From the NCBI GenBank assembly GCA_945912145.1, contig CAMEBF010000012.1, positions 1-64,000 of the forward strand: a stretch of 64,000 nt of DNA. Direction: 5' to 3'. Below the pieces are notes generated by a model that had not been told where the DNA came from, did not search any database, and saw nothing but the letters and a program-made list of their open reading frames with translations. Positions within the stretch are counted from its first letter, which is position 1; each line of letters opens with the position of its first letter. Positions 31,496-40,546 of this stretch are shown one piece after another. This stretch comes from an uncultured Clostridia bacterium. GTDB lineage: Bacteria; Bacillota; Clostridia; Oscillospirales; Acutalibacteraceae. The translations under genes and the position numbers were made by a program.

Positions 31496-33295
31496 ATGAT
31501 TCGTTCCCAGGTTCTGATATGCGGCGGCACGGGCTGCACATCGTCGGGCAGTAAGGTACTGATCAAGGAGTTTGAAGACCGCATTGAGGAAAACGGTCTT
31601 TCCGATGAAATTAAAATCGTAAGAACCGGCTGCTTCGGCCTTTGTGCGTTGGGTCCGGTTGTTATCGTCTATCCCGACGGTACATTTTACAGCAGAGTGC
31701 AGAAAGAGGACGTCGCCGAGATCGTCTCGGAGCATCTTCTCAAAGGTCGTATTGTAGACCGTCTTGTCTATTCCGATATTGATGAAAAGGTCAAGGATGA
31801 GATCCAGCACGTTTCCCTGAACGACACCAATTTCTATAAATCCCAGAAGCGCGTCGCTCTGCGTAACTGCGGCGTTATCAATCCCGAGAGCATCGACGAG
31901 TATATCGCGATGGACGGCTATGCCGCTCTCGGCAAGGCACTGACGGAAATGACGCCGGACGAGGTCATTCAGACGATCAAGGATTCCGGTCTTCGCGGAC
32001 GCGGCGGCGGCGGATTCCCGACAGGTCTGAAATGGAGTTTCACGGCGAAGAACGAAGCCGACCAGAAATACGTCGTCTGTAACGCGGACGAGGGCGACCC
32101 CGGCGCATTCATGGATCGTTCCGTTCTCGAAGGCGATCCCCATTGTATCGTCGAAGCCATGGCGATCTGCGGCTATGCGACGGGAGCCAGCGAAGGCTAT
32201 ATCTATGTCCGCGCGGAGTACCCGATCGCCGTTGCCCGTTTGCAGAAAGCCATTGAGGATGCGAGAGCCTACGGTCTGCTCGGCAAAAACATATTTGATT
32301 CCGGTTTTGATTTTGATTTGTTCGTTCGTCTCGGTGCCGGCGCGTTCGTTTGCGGCGAAGAGACAGCTCTGATGACCTCCATCGAGGGCAACCGCGGCGA
32401 GCCGCGTCCCAGACCGCCTTATCCGGCTGTCAAGGGTCTGTTTGGTAAGCCCACGACGGAAAATAACGTTGAGACATTCGCCAACGTTCCGCAGATCATT
32501 CTCCACGGCGCGGAGTTCTTTAACTCCATGGGTACGGAGAAATCCAAGGGCACCAAGGTATTCGCGCTCGGCGGTAAGATTCATAACACGGGACTTGTCG
32601 AAGTTCCCATGGGCACGACGCTGCGTGAGATCGTCGAGAATATCGGTGGCGGCATTCCGAACGGCAAAAAGTTCAAAGCGGCGCAGACAGGCGGCCCCTC
32701 CGGCGGCTGCATTCCCGCTTCCATGCTCGATATCGAGATCGACTACGATAACCTCGTTTCCCAGGGCGCGATGATGGGCTCCGGCGGTCTGATCGTCATG
32801 GACGAGGACACCTGTATGGTCGATATCGCGAAGTTCTTCCTGGAGTTTACCGTTGACGAATCCTGCGGTAAATGTACGCCCTGCCGTGTCGGTACGAAGA
32901 GACTGTACGAGATCCTTGAAAAGATCACCAGCGGCAACGGTACACTCGAAGACCTCGACATGATGGAGAAGCTCTGCCATTATATCAAGGACAATTCTCT
33001 CTGCGGTCTCGGTCAGACGGCGCCCAACCCCGTTCTTTCGACCTACAAGCGTTTCCGTGAAGAGTACGTTGCGCACGTTGTGGATAAGAAGTGTCCCGCC
33101 GGCGTCTGTAAGAAACTGCTCACCATCAGCATTGAAGCCGATAAGTGTAAAGGCTGTACGGCCTGCGCGAGAGTCTGCCCCGTGGGCGCGATTTCCGGCA
33201 CGGTCAGAAATCCGCACTCCATCGACCCGGCGAAGTGCATCAAGTGCGGCGCCTGTATGGAAAAATGTAAATTCGGCGCCATCGTGAAGAAATAA
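31496..33295 (+). CDS. hydB: NADH-binding hydrogenase/dehydrogenase subunit (NuoF/HydB)
   Basis: 599 aa from MIRSQVLICGG, 8 nt after GGAGG. Domains in order: N-terminal thioredoxin-like [2Fe-2S] (CGGTGC ... CFGLCALGP), NuoF core with the NADH-site loop RGRGGGGFPTGLKW and FMN-site GAGAFVCGEETALMTSIEG, [4Fe-4S] site ESCGKCTPCRVGTKR, and two C-terminal [4Fe-4S] ferredoxin sites (CKGCTACARVCP, CIKCGACMEKC). In HydABC complexes it holds the flavin used for electron bifurcation/confurcation between NADH and ferredoxin. 15 nt before hydA. Confidence 0.95.
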   Translation: MIRSQVLICGGTGCTSSGSKVLIKEFEDRIEENGLSDEIKIVRTGCFGLCALGPVVIVYPDGTFYSRVQKEDVAEIVSEHLLKGRIVDRLVYSDIDEKVKDEIQHVSLNDTNFYKSQKRVALRNCGVINPESIDEYIAMDGYAALGKALTEMTPDEVIQTIKDSGLRGRGGGGFPTGLKWSFTAKNEADQKYVVCNADEGDPGAFMDRSVLEGDPHCIVEAMAICGYATGASEGYIYVRAEYPIAVARLQKAIEDARAYGLLGKNIFDSGFDFDLFVRLGAGAFVCGEETALMTSIEGNRGEPRPRPPYPAVKGLFGKPTTENNVETFANVPQIILHGAEFFNSMGTEKSKGTKVFALGGKIHNTGLVEVPMGTTLREIVENIGGGIPNGKKFKAAQTGGPSGGCIPASMLDIEIDYDNLVSQGAMMGSGGLIVMDEDTCMVDIAKFFLEFTVDESCGKCTPCRVGTKRLYEILEKITSGNGTLEDLDMMEKLCHYIKDNSLCGLGQTAPNPVLSTYKRFREEYVAHVVDKKCPAGVCKKLLTISIEADKCKGCTACARVCPVGAISGTVRNPHSIDPAKCIKCGACMEKCKFGAIVKK

Positions 33296-33310
33296 GGAGG
33301 AACGGAATCA

Positions 33311-35056
33311 ATGGCTGACGTAAATATTAAAATCAACGGTAACGACTATACCGTTCCCGCCGGCAGCACGATTTTGGAAGCTGCCCGTATCGCAGGAATC
33401 AACATTCCTACGCTTTGCTACTTAAAAGAGATCAACGCCATCGGCGCGTGCCGTATCTGCGTTGTAGAAGTTAAAGGCGCCAGAAGCCTTGTGGCGGCGT
33501 GCGTGTATCCCGTCAATGAGGGCATGGAGATCTTCACCAACACGCCGAAGGTCATCGAATCCAGAAAGATGACGCTCGAGCTGCTGCTCTCCAACCATAA
33601 AAAAGAGTGCCTTGCCTGCGTCCGCAGCGGGAGCTGTGAACTGCAGACGCTGTGCCACGACTACGGCATCGAGGATGAAAATGCCTTTGCCGGCGTGACC
33701 AACAAATATACCATCGACGCATCCGCTACGCATATGAGACGCGACAACGAGAAGTGCGTGCTCTGCCGTCGCTGCGTCGCCGTCTGCGAAAAGAATCAGG
33801 GCGTCGCCGTCATCGGCGCGAACAACAGAGGCTTCGACACCTGCATCAGCTGCGCGTTCGATTATGACCTCGGCGATGTCGCCTGTATTTCCTGCGGTCA
33901 GTGCATCACGGCGTGTCCCACCGGCGCGCTGTATGAGAGAGATGATACGCAGAAGGTCTTCGACGCGATTGAAGATCCCGAGAAGATCGTTCTTGTGCAG
34001 ACCGCTCCGGCCGTCAGAGTCGGCATCGGCGAAGAATTCGGCTATCCCATCGGCACGGTCGTAACCGGCAAAATGGTTTCGGCGATCCGCGCGCTTGGTG
34101 TTGATAAGGTTTTCGATACCAATTTCGCCGCTGACCTCACCATCATGGAGGAAGCGACGGAGTTTATCGGCCGCTACACGAAAAAAGAGCATCTCCCGAT
34201 GATTACATCCTGCTCACCCGGATGGATCAAATACTGCGAGCATTACTATCCCGAAATGCTGCCGCACCTGTCCTCCTGCAAATCGCCGCAGGGGATGTTC
34301 GGTTCGACCGCCAAAACGTATTACGCCCAGAGAGAGGGAATCGACCCCGAGAAGATTTTCGTGGTCAGTGTGATGCCCTGTACGGCAAAGAAGTTCGAGG
34401 CGGAGAGAATGGATCATACGGCTGTCGAGGGTCTGCCCGATATCGACGCGGTCATCACGGTGCGTGAGCTTGCGAGAATGATTAAAAAGGCAGGTATTCT
34501 CTTCAATATGCTGCCCGACGGCGAGTTCGATTCGCCTTTCGGTCTGGGTTCGGGCGCCGGCACAATCTTCGGCGTGACCGGCGGCGTTATGGAAGCGGCA
34601 CTTCGTACCGCGTATGAGACGCTCACCGGCGAAGAGCTCAAAGAGCTTGATTTCCATGACGTCAGAGGCGTTGCAGGCATCAAGGAAGCGACCTACACGA
34701 TCGCGGGCAACGAGATCCGCGTCGCGGTCTGCTCCGGCACGGCAAACGCCGGCAAGCTGCTCGATATGATCAAGGCTGGAGAAAAGGATTATGACTTCGT
34801 AGAGGTCATGGCGTGCCCCGGCGGCTGCGTCAACGGCGGCGGACAGCCCATTCAGCCCGCGTCCGTCAGAAATAACTACGACGTCAGAGCGCTTCGCGCT
34901 GCGGGACTGTATGAGGATGACCGCAATCTTCCCGTCAGAAAGTCGCATGAGAACCCCGACATTAAGCGTGTCTATGAGGAATTCTTCGGAGAGCCCAACA
35001 GCCATAAGGCGCACGAAATCCTCCATACGGGATATACGCCCAGAAAGAAATATTAA
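33311..35056 (+). CDS. hydA: [FeFe] hydrogenase catalytic subunit HydA, multi-cluster form
   Basis: 581 aa. N-terminal [2Fe-2S] domain (CRICVVEV), His-Cys [4Fe-4S] site (HKKECLACVRSGSCELQ), two ferredoxin-type [4Fe-4S] sites (CVLCRRCVAVCEKN, CISCGQCITACP), then the H-cluster domain with TSCSPGWIKYCEH, VMPCTAKKFEAERMD and MACPGGCVNGGGQP, and a small-subunit-like C-terminus. Reduces protons to H2 with electrons from NADH plus reduced ferredoxin in the HydABC complex. Loop 1 reads TSCSP rather than TSCCP. Last gene of the operon; terminator follows. Confidence 0.96.
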   Translation: MADVNIKINGNDYTVPAGSTILEAARIAGINIPTLCYLKEINAIGACRICVVEVKGARSLVAACVYPVNEGMEIFTNTPKVIESRKMTLELLLSNHKKECLACVRSGSCELQTLCHDYGIEDENAFAGVTNKYTIDASATHMRRDNEKCVLCRRCVAVCEKNQGVAVIGANNRGFDTCISCAFDYDLGDVACISCGQCITACPTGALYERDDTQKVFDAIEDPEKIVLVQTAPAVRVGIGEEFGYPIGTVVTGKMVSAIRALGVDKVFDTNFAADLTIMEEATEFIGRYTKKEHLPMITSCSPGWIKYCEHYYPEMLPHLSSCKSPQGMFGSTAKTYYAQREGIDPEKIFVVSVMPCTAKKFEAERMDHTAVEGLPDIDAVITVRELARMIKKAGILFNMLPDGEFDSPFGLGSGAGTIFGVTGGVMEAALRTAYETLTGEELKELDFHDVRGVAGIKEATYTIAGNEIRVAVCSGTANAGKLLDMIKAGEKDYDFVEVMACPGGCVNGGGQPIQPASVRNNYDVRALRAAGLYEDDRNLPVRKSHENPDIKRVYEEFFGEPNSHKAHEILHTGYTPRKKY

Positions 35057-35060
35057 AATG

Positions 35061-35090
35061 AAAAAACCGGCAGCGCGTCTGCCGGTTTTT
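35061..35090. terminator. Bidirectional terminator after hydA
   Basis: AAAACCGGCAG pairs with CTGCCGGTTTT around CGCGT, A/T runs on both sides; ends the hydrogenase operon and the convergent GH18-racemase transcript. Confidence 0.92.
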
Positions 35091-35125
35091 GTGTGCCTCT
35101 TATATTTCCAAGATGGAATAATACT

Positions 35126-35839
35126 TTATTGTTTGAAACGGACATTTCCCGTTATCATAATTTCCGTCAATTTCTCGATATGGAGCTGCATGGTATCAAG
35201 ACACGGAAGCGGACAGTTGTTGTCATGAAGCGCAAGCGGCAGCTCCGTGCAGCCGAGTATCACGGCTTCGATTCCGTCCCGCTTTTGCATGGTGTCAATA
35301 CGGTCACGCAGTCCTTGCACCGTTTCATCCCGAACGATCCCGAGCTCCAGTTCATGGATGATCTTGTCATGAATCCATTCCATTTCGCTGTCGGTCGGCG
35401 TGATGATCTGAATGCCGCGCTCCAGGAACGGACGCTTGAAAAACGCTTCTTTCATGGTGAAAGCCGTGCCGAGCAGACCGATTCCGGTAAAACCTTGACG
35501 AACTGCTTCTTCGCAGACGGTATCGACAATGCTGACCAAGGGAATCGGGGAACGCTTTGCCAGATCGTCAAAGACAAGGTGCAGCGTGTTCGCGGTCAGC
35601 GCGGCAACCTCCACGCCGCAGGAGGCAAGATTCTGAATTGCCGTAAGCAGATATTCTGTCAGCTCCGTGTAATGCTCTTCCCGGCAATAGGTCAGCACGC
35701 GGTTCAGATTGAGACTCTCAATCGTCAATTCGGGAAAAGCCTTTCCGTTTGTTTTTTCATAAATCAGCCGATTGATCTCCCGGTAGTATATCGCGGTGGA
35801 TTCCGGGCTCGTTCCGCCGATGAGGCCTAATTTTTTTAT
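35126..35839 (-). CDS. Amino-acid racemase, aspartate/glutamate family, apparent AUA start
   Basis: 237 aa if translated from ATA at 35839: the protein then begins (M)KKLGLIGGTSPESTAIYY, the exact family N-terminus, while no ATG, GTG or TTG exists between the preceding in-frame stop and residue ~41. Two active-site positions are ALTANTLH (Thr in place of the first Cys, as in YgeA-type broad-specificity racemases) and VILGCTELPL (Cys). PLP-independent interconversion of D/L amino acids is expected. Only 1 nt separates ATA from the stop of the GH18 gene, so translation may be coupled. Confidence 0.8.
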   Translation of the reverse strand: MKKLGLIGGTSPESTAIYYREINRLIYEKTNGKAFPELTIESLNLNRVLTYCREEHYTELTEYLLTAIQNLASCGVEVAALTANTLHLVFDDLAKRSPIPLVSIVDTVCEEAVRQGFTGIGLLGTAFTMKEAFFKRPFLERGIQIITPTDSEMEWIHDKIIHELELGIVRDETVQGLRDRIDTMQKRDGIEAVILGCTELPLALHDNNCPLPCLDTMQLHIEKLTEIMITGNVRFKQ

Positions 35840-35840
35840 G

Positions 35841-36872
35841 TTATGATATTCCTTTTGTCTGCGTGTTATTCACAGCGTTCCCGATTGCACCTAAAAGGGA
35901 ACGGGAATCGCTCGAGGGCAGGTCGCAGGTGTAGTGCCAGATCATCACACCGCCGAAACCGTTGTCCAGTGCGTACTGCGTCTTTTCCGCGATATCTGCC
36001 GGACGGTTAAACCAGAAGGTTTTGTCGATCTGACTGTCGTAATAATAGCCGTCTTCATCAATTGCGTTGCAGAAGCTGCCGTAATCATACCAGTAGGCGT
36101 CGCGGTCGGTCGGCCTTGCGTAAAACGGCAGACCGAAATCAAACTTTTTCGACGGCACACCGGAGAGCATTAGCTTTTTGGAAAGCTCTTCCGATTTGGC
36201 CGGCGTCGAATGGCGTCCCTCATCATCATAGATGTCGTAGAGCATGACTTCAAAGCGGTCAACCGCCAGATACGAACCCAAGGAAAGCTTCAGATCCCAC
36301 TCCGTCACGGCAAGACCGAGCAACTTATCGCCGAGCTTCGCGTCCAGACGGACAAGAAACTGATTGAACGGCGTCCAGTTGACATAATTGAGTGGATACT
36401 CATAATCAAAGAACACACCGTCGAAGTCATATTCGTTGACCAGCTTGACAACGTTATCTTCGAGCACACCGCTTCTGAACGCCAGCGTATGCTGTCTGCC
36501 CTGATCGTTCAGGTCTTGCGTATAGTCGCCGTGACTCTCAAGAGGCCCGGGGCCTAACAGGTTAATAAAAATATCGACATCGCGGTCGTTGATCACGTCG
36601 CGGAGATTCGTAAGTGCTGTTGTCAGAACGTCTTTGTCAATGGTAACCTCTCCCTGCGCGTCAAAATTGGCGCAGCCGAAAAGAATCACGTCCGTAATGA
36701 TGTCGAAATCCTCAGGATAAAGACGGCTCTTGTCCTGAACCGTAGAGGCGACAACATACGAGGTCACGCGGAAAGTCTCATCCTGCTGCGCGCTTCCTCC
36801 CTTTGTGATCGTAGCCGATAAAAGACTGATAAAGGCAAGCAATGTTGCGATTACCCGCTGGATAGTGATCAT
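35841..36872 (-). CDS. Glycoside hydrolase family 18-like protein, secreted
   Basis: 343 aa. Short signal/anchor segment (VIATLLAFISLLSATIT). The GH18 strand-4 motif DFDGVFFDYEYP places catalytic Glu158 with Asp151 and Asp156. Strand-8 region FGGVMIWHYTCD is also typical. Such GH18 proteins include endo-N-acetylglucosaminidases, chitinases and spore-cortex/peptidoglycan enzymes. The coupled racemase hints at a cell-wall-related rather than dietary role, but this is inference. Confidence 0.87.
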   Translation of the reverse strand: MITIQRVIATLLAFISLLSATITKGGSAQQDETFRVTSYVVASTVQDKSRLYPEDFDIITDVILFGCANFDAQGEVTIDKDVLTTALTNLRDVINDRDVDIFINLLGPGPLESHGDYTQDLNDQGRQHTLAFRSGVLEDNVVKLVNEYDFDGVFFDYEYPLNYVNWTPFNQFLVRLDAKLGDKLLGLAVTEWDLKLSLGSYLAVDRFEVMLYDIYDDEGRHSTPAKSEELSKKLMLSGVPSKKFDFGLPFYARPTDRDAYWYDYGSFCNAIDEDGYYYDSQIDKTFWFNRPADIAEKTQYALDNGFGGVMIWHYTCDLPSSDSRSLLGAIGNAVNNTQTKGIS

Positions 36873-36917
36873 GGTGCATTCTCCTTAAGCGTAATGGTTT
36901 TATTGATAAAGGATGGA

Positions 36918-38282
36918 TTATTTTTTGCAAAACTGTACGACCGTCTCCACATGGCTTGTCCGTGGGAACATATCGACGGGTGTGACTTTTTGGACTTTGT
37001 AGCCTTTTTCCTGCAAGATGGCGCAGTCGCGGGCCAAGGTGGCGGGGTCGCAGGAGACGTAGACGAGGCGGTCGGGGTTCATTTGCCGGATTGTTTCGAG
37101 CAGCTCGGCGGCACAGCCTTTTCTCGGCGGATCGACGATAATGACGTCGGGGTGGATTCCGCGTTCTTTCAGGATTTCCGCCGCTTTCGGCGCATCGCCG
37201 CAGAGGAATTCGGCGTTTTCGATGCCGTTGCGTTCGGCGTTGCGTTTGGCGTCCTCGATGGCTTCGGGAATGATTTCCACGCCGATGAGCTGTTTTACCT
37301 GCTTCGCCATCGACAAGCCGATCGTGCCGGCGCCACAGTAGAGGTCGAGCAGGGTGTCTGTGTCCTTGACATCGGCATATTCGGCAGCTTTGCGGTAGAG
37401 CACTTCGGCCTGTTCGCGGTTCACCTGATAGAACGAAAGCGGCGAAATGCGTACCTTCACGCCGCACAGCACGTCTTCAATGTGATCGCTGCCCCATAAA
37501 ATTTTGGTGTTCTTGCCTAAGATGACGTTGCTGTCGTTGGTGTTTTCGTTGACGGCAATCGAGGCGATGCCATCGCATTCTTTTAAGAGTGAGACGATCA
37601 GGTCGTCACTTTTGGGCAGGTTGTGTCCGTTGATGACGGCGCAGACCATGAGCTGCCCGGTCGCGAACGCTTTGCGGATATAGATATGGCGAAGTAAGCC
37701 CTTGTGCGTCTCTTCATTATAGATGGTGATGTGATGCTTGCGGATCCATTTTTCAAAAACGGTCAGAATCCGTCCGAATTCTTTCGGCTGGAGCAGACAG
37801 TCGCGGCAGTCGATGACACGGTGACTGTTCGGTGCGAAAAAGCCGATGCTGATGTTGTCTTTCTCCTGCCGGACGGGATACTGCGCCTTGTTGCGGTATC
37901 GGTTCGTGCTGCCGGATTTGAGAATCGGTTCGGGCTCCATGTCAATATGCCCGATGCGCGCAAACGCGTCTTTGACGCGCTGCTGTTTCAGTTCGCATTC
38001 CGCTTTGTAGTCCATATGACGGAACGCGCAGCCGCCGCATTTAGAAAAGACCTCGCAATCGGGCGCGATTCTGCACGGCGACGCCTTGATGACGCTGTGA
38101 ATTTTGCCGACGGCGTAATTCTTTTTCGTCTTGATGATGTGGCAGTCGATCACATCGCCGACCGCCGTATTGGCAACAAAGACGGCGACGCCTTCATAAT
38201 GTCCGACGCCGCTGCCTTCCGTGGTAATGCCGGTGATTTCCAGCTCGATATTCTGATTTTTGGTGAGAGGATAGGATTCCAT
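36918..38282 (-). CDS. rlmD: 23S rRNA (uracil-5-)-methyltransferase, RumA/RlmD family
   Basis: 454 aa. TRAM domain (about 1-65), [4Fe-4S] cysteines CSKCGGCAFRHM plus a later Cys in DCRDCLLQ, Rossmann methyltransferase domain with LDLYCGAGTIGLSMA, catalytic VYVSCDPATLARD and DPPRKGC. Uses SAM to methylate C5 of a uridine in 23S rRNA; Firmicutes members may methylate two sites (RlmCD) or tRNA, so site specificity is open. 6 nt downstream of galU. Confidence 0.93.
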   Translation of the reverse strand: MESYPLTKNQNIELEITGITTEGSGVGHYEGVAVFVANTAVGDVIDCHIIKTKKNYAVGKIHSVIKASPCRIAPDCEVFSKCGGCAFRHMDYKAECELKQQRVKDAFARIGHIDMEPEPILKSGSTNRYRNKAQYPVRQEKDNISIGFFAPNSHRVIDCRDCLLQPKEFGRILTVFEKWIRKHHITIYNEETHKGLLRHIYIRKAFATGQLMVCAVINGHNLPKSDDLIVSLLKECDGIASIAVNENTNDSNVILGKNTKILWGSDHIEDVLCGVKVRISPLSFYQVNREQAEVLYRKAAEYADVKDTDTLLDLYCGAGTIGLSMAKQVKQLIGVEIIPEAIEDAKRNAERNGIENAEFLCGDAPKAAEILKERGIHPDVIIVDPPRKGCAAELLETIRQMNPDRLVYVSCDPATLARDCAILQEKGYKVQKVTPVDMFPRTSHVETVVQFCKK

Positions 38283-38288
38283 AATCGT

Positions 38289-39167
38289 TTAGAAAGTCTT
38301 GACCAATTCCTGTAAGTAGTTTTTGAACGCGTCGCCGATTTCGGGGTGCGTGAGTGCGACTTCGCAGTTCGCCTGCAAAATGCCGAGCTTGTCGCCCATG
38401 TCATAGCGTCTGCCGACGAAGTCGAGTGCGCAGAGCTTGCCGTCCGCCGCCAACGCGTTGAGCGCGTCGGTCAGGTAGATTTCCCCTGTTTTGGGACTGG
38501 GTTTTGTCTGCTCGATCAGATCGAAAATCTCCGGCGTGACGACGTTGCGACCGAGTGTCGCGTAGAGCGAATAAATCTCGTCTTCAGTCGGCTTTTCGAT
38601 GATGCGGTGACATTGCATCACGTTGTTTTCAAGCGGTGAAACATCGAGTGAGCAGTATTTCATGACCTGCTCTTTCGTGCATTCCTTGACGCCTGTCACG
38701 CATTTGCCGTATTTGTCAAAGGTTTCGATGAGCTGCTTTGTGACAGGGTAGTCATTGTTGATGATGATGTCGTCGCCGTAGAGGATCGCGAATGGGTCGT
38801 TTCCGACAAAGGTTTTTGCCGTGTAGATGGCGTGACCGAGGCCGCGCGTTTCCTTTTGCCGCAGAAAATAGACGTTCGCAAGCTCTGCGGAACGGCGCAC
38901 CGATTCATAGAGCGTCTCCTTGCCGGGCTTGTCCCGAAGATTCGCTTCGAGCTCGAACGCGTAGTCGAAATGGTTCTCAATCGCTTCCTTACCGCGGTTC
39001 GTGATGATGAGAATATCGGTGATGCCCGAAGCTGCGGCTTCCTCCACGAGGTACTGGATTGCGGGCTTGTCCACAATGTTGAGCATCTCTTTGGGGACGG
39101 CTTTGGAGGCCGGCAGCACGCGTGTGCCGAGCCCTGCCGCGGGAATGATGGCCTTGGTGACTTTCAT
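38289..39167 (-). CDS. galU: UTP-glucose-1-phosphate uridylyltransferase
   Basis: 292 aa. Nucleotide-binding IIPAAGLGTRVLPASKAVPKEM, sugar-site VDKPAIQYLVEEA, ILYGDDIIINND, and late GEIYLTDALNAL and GRRYDMGDKLG. Makes UDP-glucose for cell-wall polymers, glycolipids and galactose use. Full length, in a run with rlmD and the Prok-RING gene (13-nt gap). Confidence 0.96.
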   Translation of the reverse strand: MKVTKAIIPAAGLGTRVLPASKAVPKEMLNIVDKPAIQYLVEEAAASGITDILIITNRGKEAIENHFDYAFELEANLRDKPGKETLYESVRRSAELANVYFLRQKETRGLGHAIYTAKTFVGNDPFAILYGDDIIINNDYPVTKQLIETFDKYGKCVTGVKECTKEQVMKYCSLDVSPLENNVMQCHRIIEKPTEDEIYSLYATLGRNVVTPEIFDLIEQTKPSPKTGEIYLTDALNALAADGKLCALDFVGRRYDMGDKLGILQANCEVALTHPEIGDAFKNYLQELVKTF

Positions 39168-39180
39168 GGGATCGCCCCTT

Positions 39181-40266
39181 TTACAGATAGGTTTGCAGGA
39201 GACTGAGCGCCATGTAGCAAAGGATCGGGATCATGACGTTTGCGTAGGAGACGCCGCCTCTCTGCCGGATATACATATGGTAGGTCATGCTGTCAACCGC
39301 TACTTGCCGCAGCATGTTGATATCTTTGACGATTCGCTTTTTGTAAAAATAGTTGCCGAAAAATCCTAAAATGATATTGACAATCAGCACGGCGGCGATG
39401 TTGATGATGACCGCCGTGATGTTGATGGGAGAGAGCACGATTTTCTGTACGTAATCGGAATAGAGCGACACGGCGGAATCGGTCGAGTAGGTCTGACCGT
39501 TCGTCATGAAATCCTGCATCTGTGCGGAGATGTCGTTCGTATCCTCCATATAGCGCTCATAAACGGCGGGATTTGCGGATTTGTAGACGAAGAGCACCGC
39601 GGTCGAAGAGAGAAGATTGACCGAAAACAGGATCGCCAAAAACGCCAGACCCATTGCCGTCATACGGCGGTACAGACACCAGAACACGGAGAAAAGACCT
39701 GCCGACCAGTTCCACTTGACTTTGGTCTTCTTTTCCTGCATCTCCAAAAATGTTCCGACATATTGTGTGGAGTTCTTCTGCACATATTCGGCGACTTCCG
39801 TTGCGGGAATGCCGTCGATCTGCGCGTCACTGCCGTAGACAGTTCTCGCGTCGGCGGCGTATACGTTCTGATACGGAGAAAAATTATGAGGATTCGGGTC
39901 GTCGCCGTAGCCCGGGAACGGCTGCCGGTTATAATCCGGCATTTGATCAGAAACAGTCTGACGGTTCGCCTTGAGGCGTTCGCCGCATCGGGTGCAGACG
40001 GGCTCGTAGGGCGCGTTCTTTTCACCGCAGCGCGGACAGATTTTTAAGCCGTTCGCCGCGTTCGGCATGGGCTGATTGAGTGGTTGTGCGTTTTGCGGCA
40101 TCTGCCAGATAAAGCCATCCTTGTGTTTTGCTTCGTTTTTACAGCCGCCGTTTTCCTGCCAGCAATGACGGTGGTGCGGCGTACCGCAGACAGGGCAGAC
40201 AACAACATCGTCTCCGTCTTGAAACACAGTCTTGCAAACGGGACATTCCATTCCGGTATAATTCAT
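39181..40266 (-). CDS. Prokaryotic RING-finger/zinc-ribbon membrane protein
   Basis: 361 aa from MNYTGMECPVCK, after GGAAGTG. N-terminal Prok-RING motif: ECPVCKTVFQDGDDVVVCP, CGTPHHRHCWQENGGC, then a zinc ribbon ICPRCGEKNAPYEPVCTRCG. A disordered linker at about 90-150 is followed by four membrane helices with an outer loop at about 240-285. RING-like plus zinc ribbon plus DUF2628-like membrane domain is a recurrent Clostridia architecture of unknown role. Own promoter at 40296. Confidence 0.8.
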   Translation of the reverse strand: MNYTGMECPVCKTVFQDGDDVVVCPVCGTPHHRHCWQENGGCKNEAKHKDGFIWQMPQNAQPLNQPMPNAANGLKICPRCGEKNAPYEPVCTRCGERLKANRQTVSDQMPDYNRQPFPGYGDDPNPHNFSPYQNVYAADARTVYGSDAQIDGIPATEVAEYVQKNSTQYVGTFLEMQEKKTKVKWNWSAGLFSVFWCLYRRMTAMGLAFLAILFSVNLLSSTAVLFVYKSANPAVYERYMEDTNDISAQMQDFMTNGQTYSTDSAVSLYSDYVQKIVLSPINITAVIINIAAVLIVNIILGFFGNYFYKKRIVKDINMLRQVAVDSMTYHMYIRQRGGVSYANVMIPILCYMALSLLQTYL

Positions 40267-40295
40267 TCTTTTCACTTCCAAATTGTTATAATATC

Positions 40296-40324
40296 AGTAT
40301 ACACATTTTGCGCTTTGATTGCAA
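40296..40324 (-). promoter_or_regulatory. Promoter of the Prok-RING-galU-rlmD run
   Basis: TTGCAA (40324-40319), 17 nt, TATACT (40301-40296) on the minus strand. Confidence 0.8.
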
Positions 40325-40478
40325 CCGGTAATTATGATTTTTCATTGTGGATTTTACAAGGCGATTCTTAAAATAGAATGGAATACAGCGCGCATAGTTT
40401 TTCCATAGCCCCATTATATTATTTGCTGTCATGGGGAACAGTAAATATAAAGTGTCGGAATCAGTTTACGAAATGATC

Positions 40479-40507
40479 TTGACAACAGCGTAAATTATGG
40501 CTATAAT
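40479..40507 (+). promoter_or_regulatory. Promoter of the DUF4143 ATPase gene
   Basis: TTGACA (40479-40484), 17 nt, TATAAT (40502-40507): perfect consensus, about 33 nt of leader. Confidence 0.9.
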
Positions 40508-40546
40508 AAAGTAGTACTTTGGATTAGCCGAAAAAAGGAGGGTATC

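Noticed and set aside
31352-33217. 621-aa open frame opposite hydB
   Set aside because: Antisense to an intact hydB with all cluster motifs; no family resemblance.
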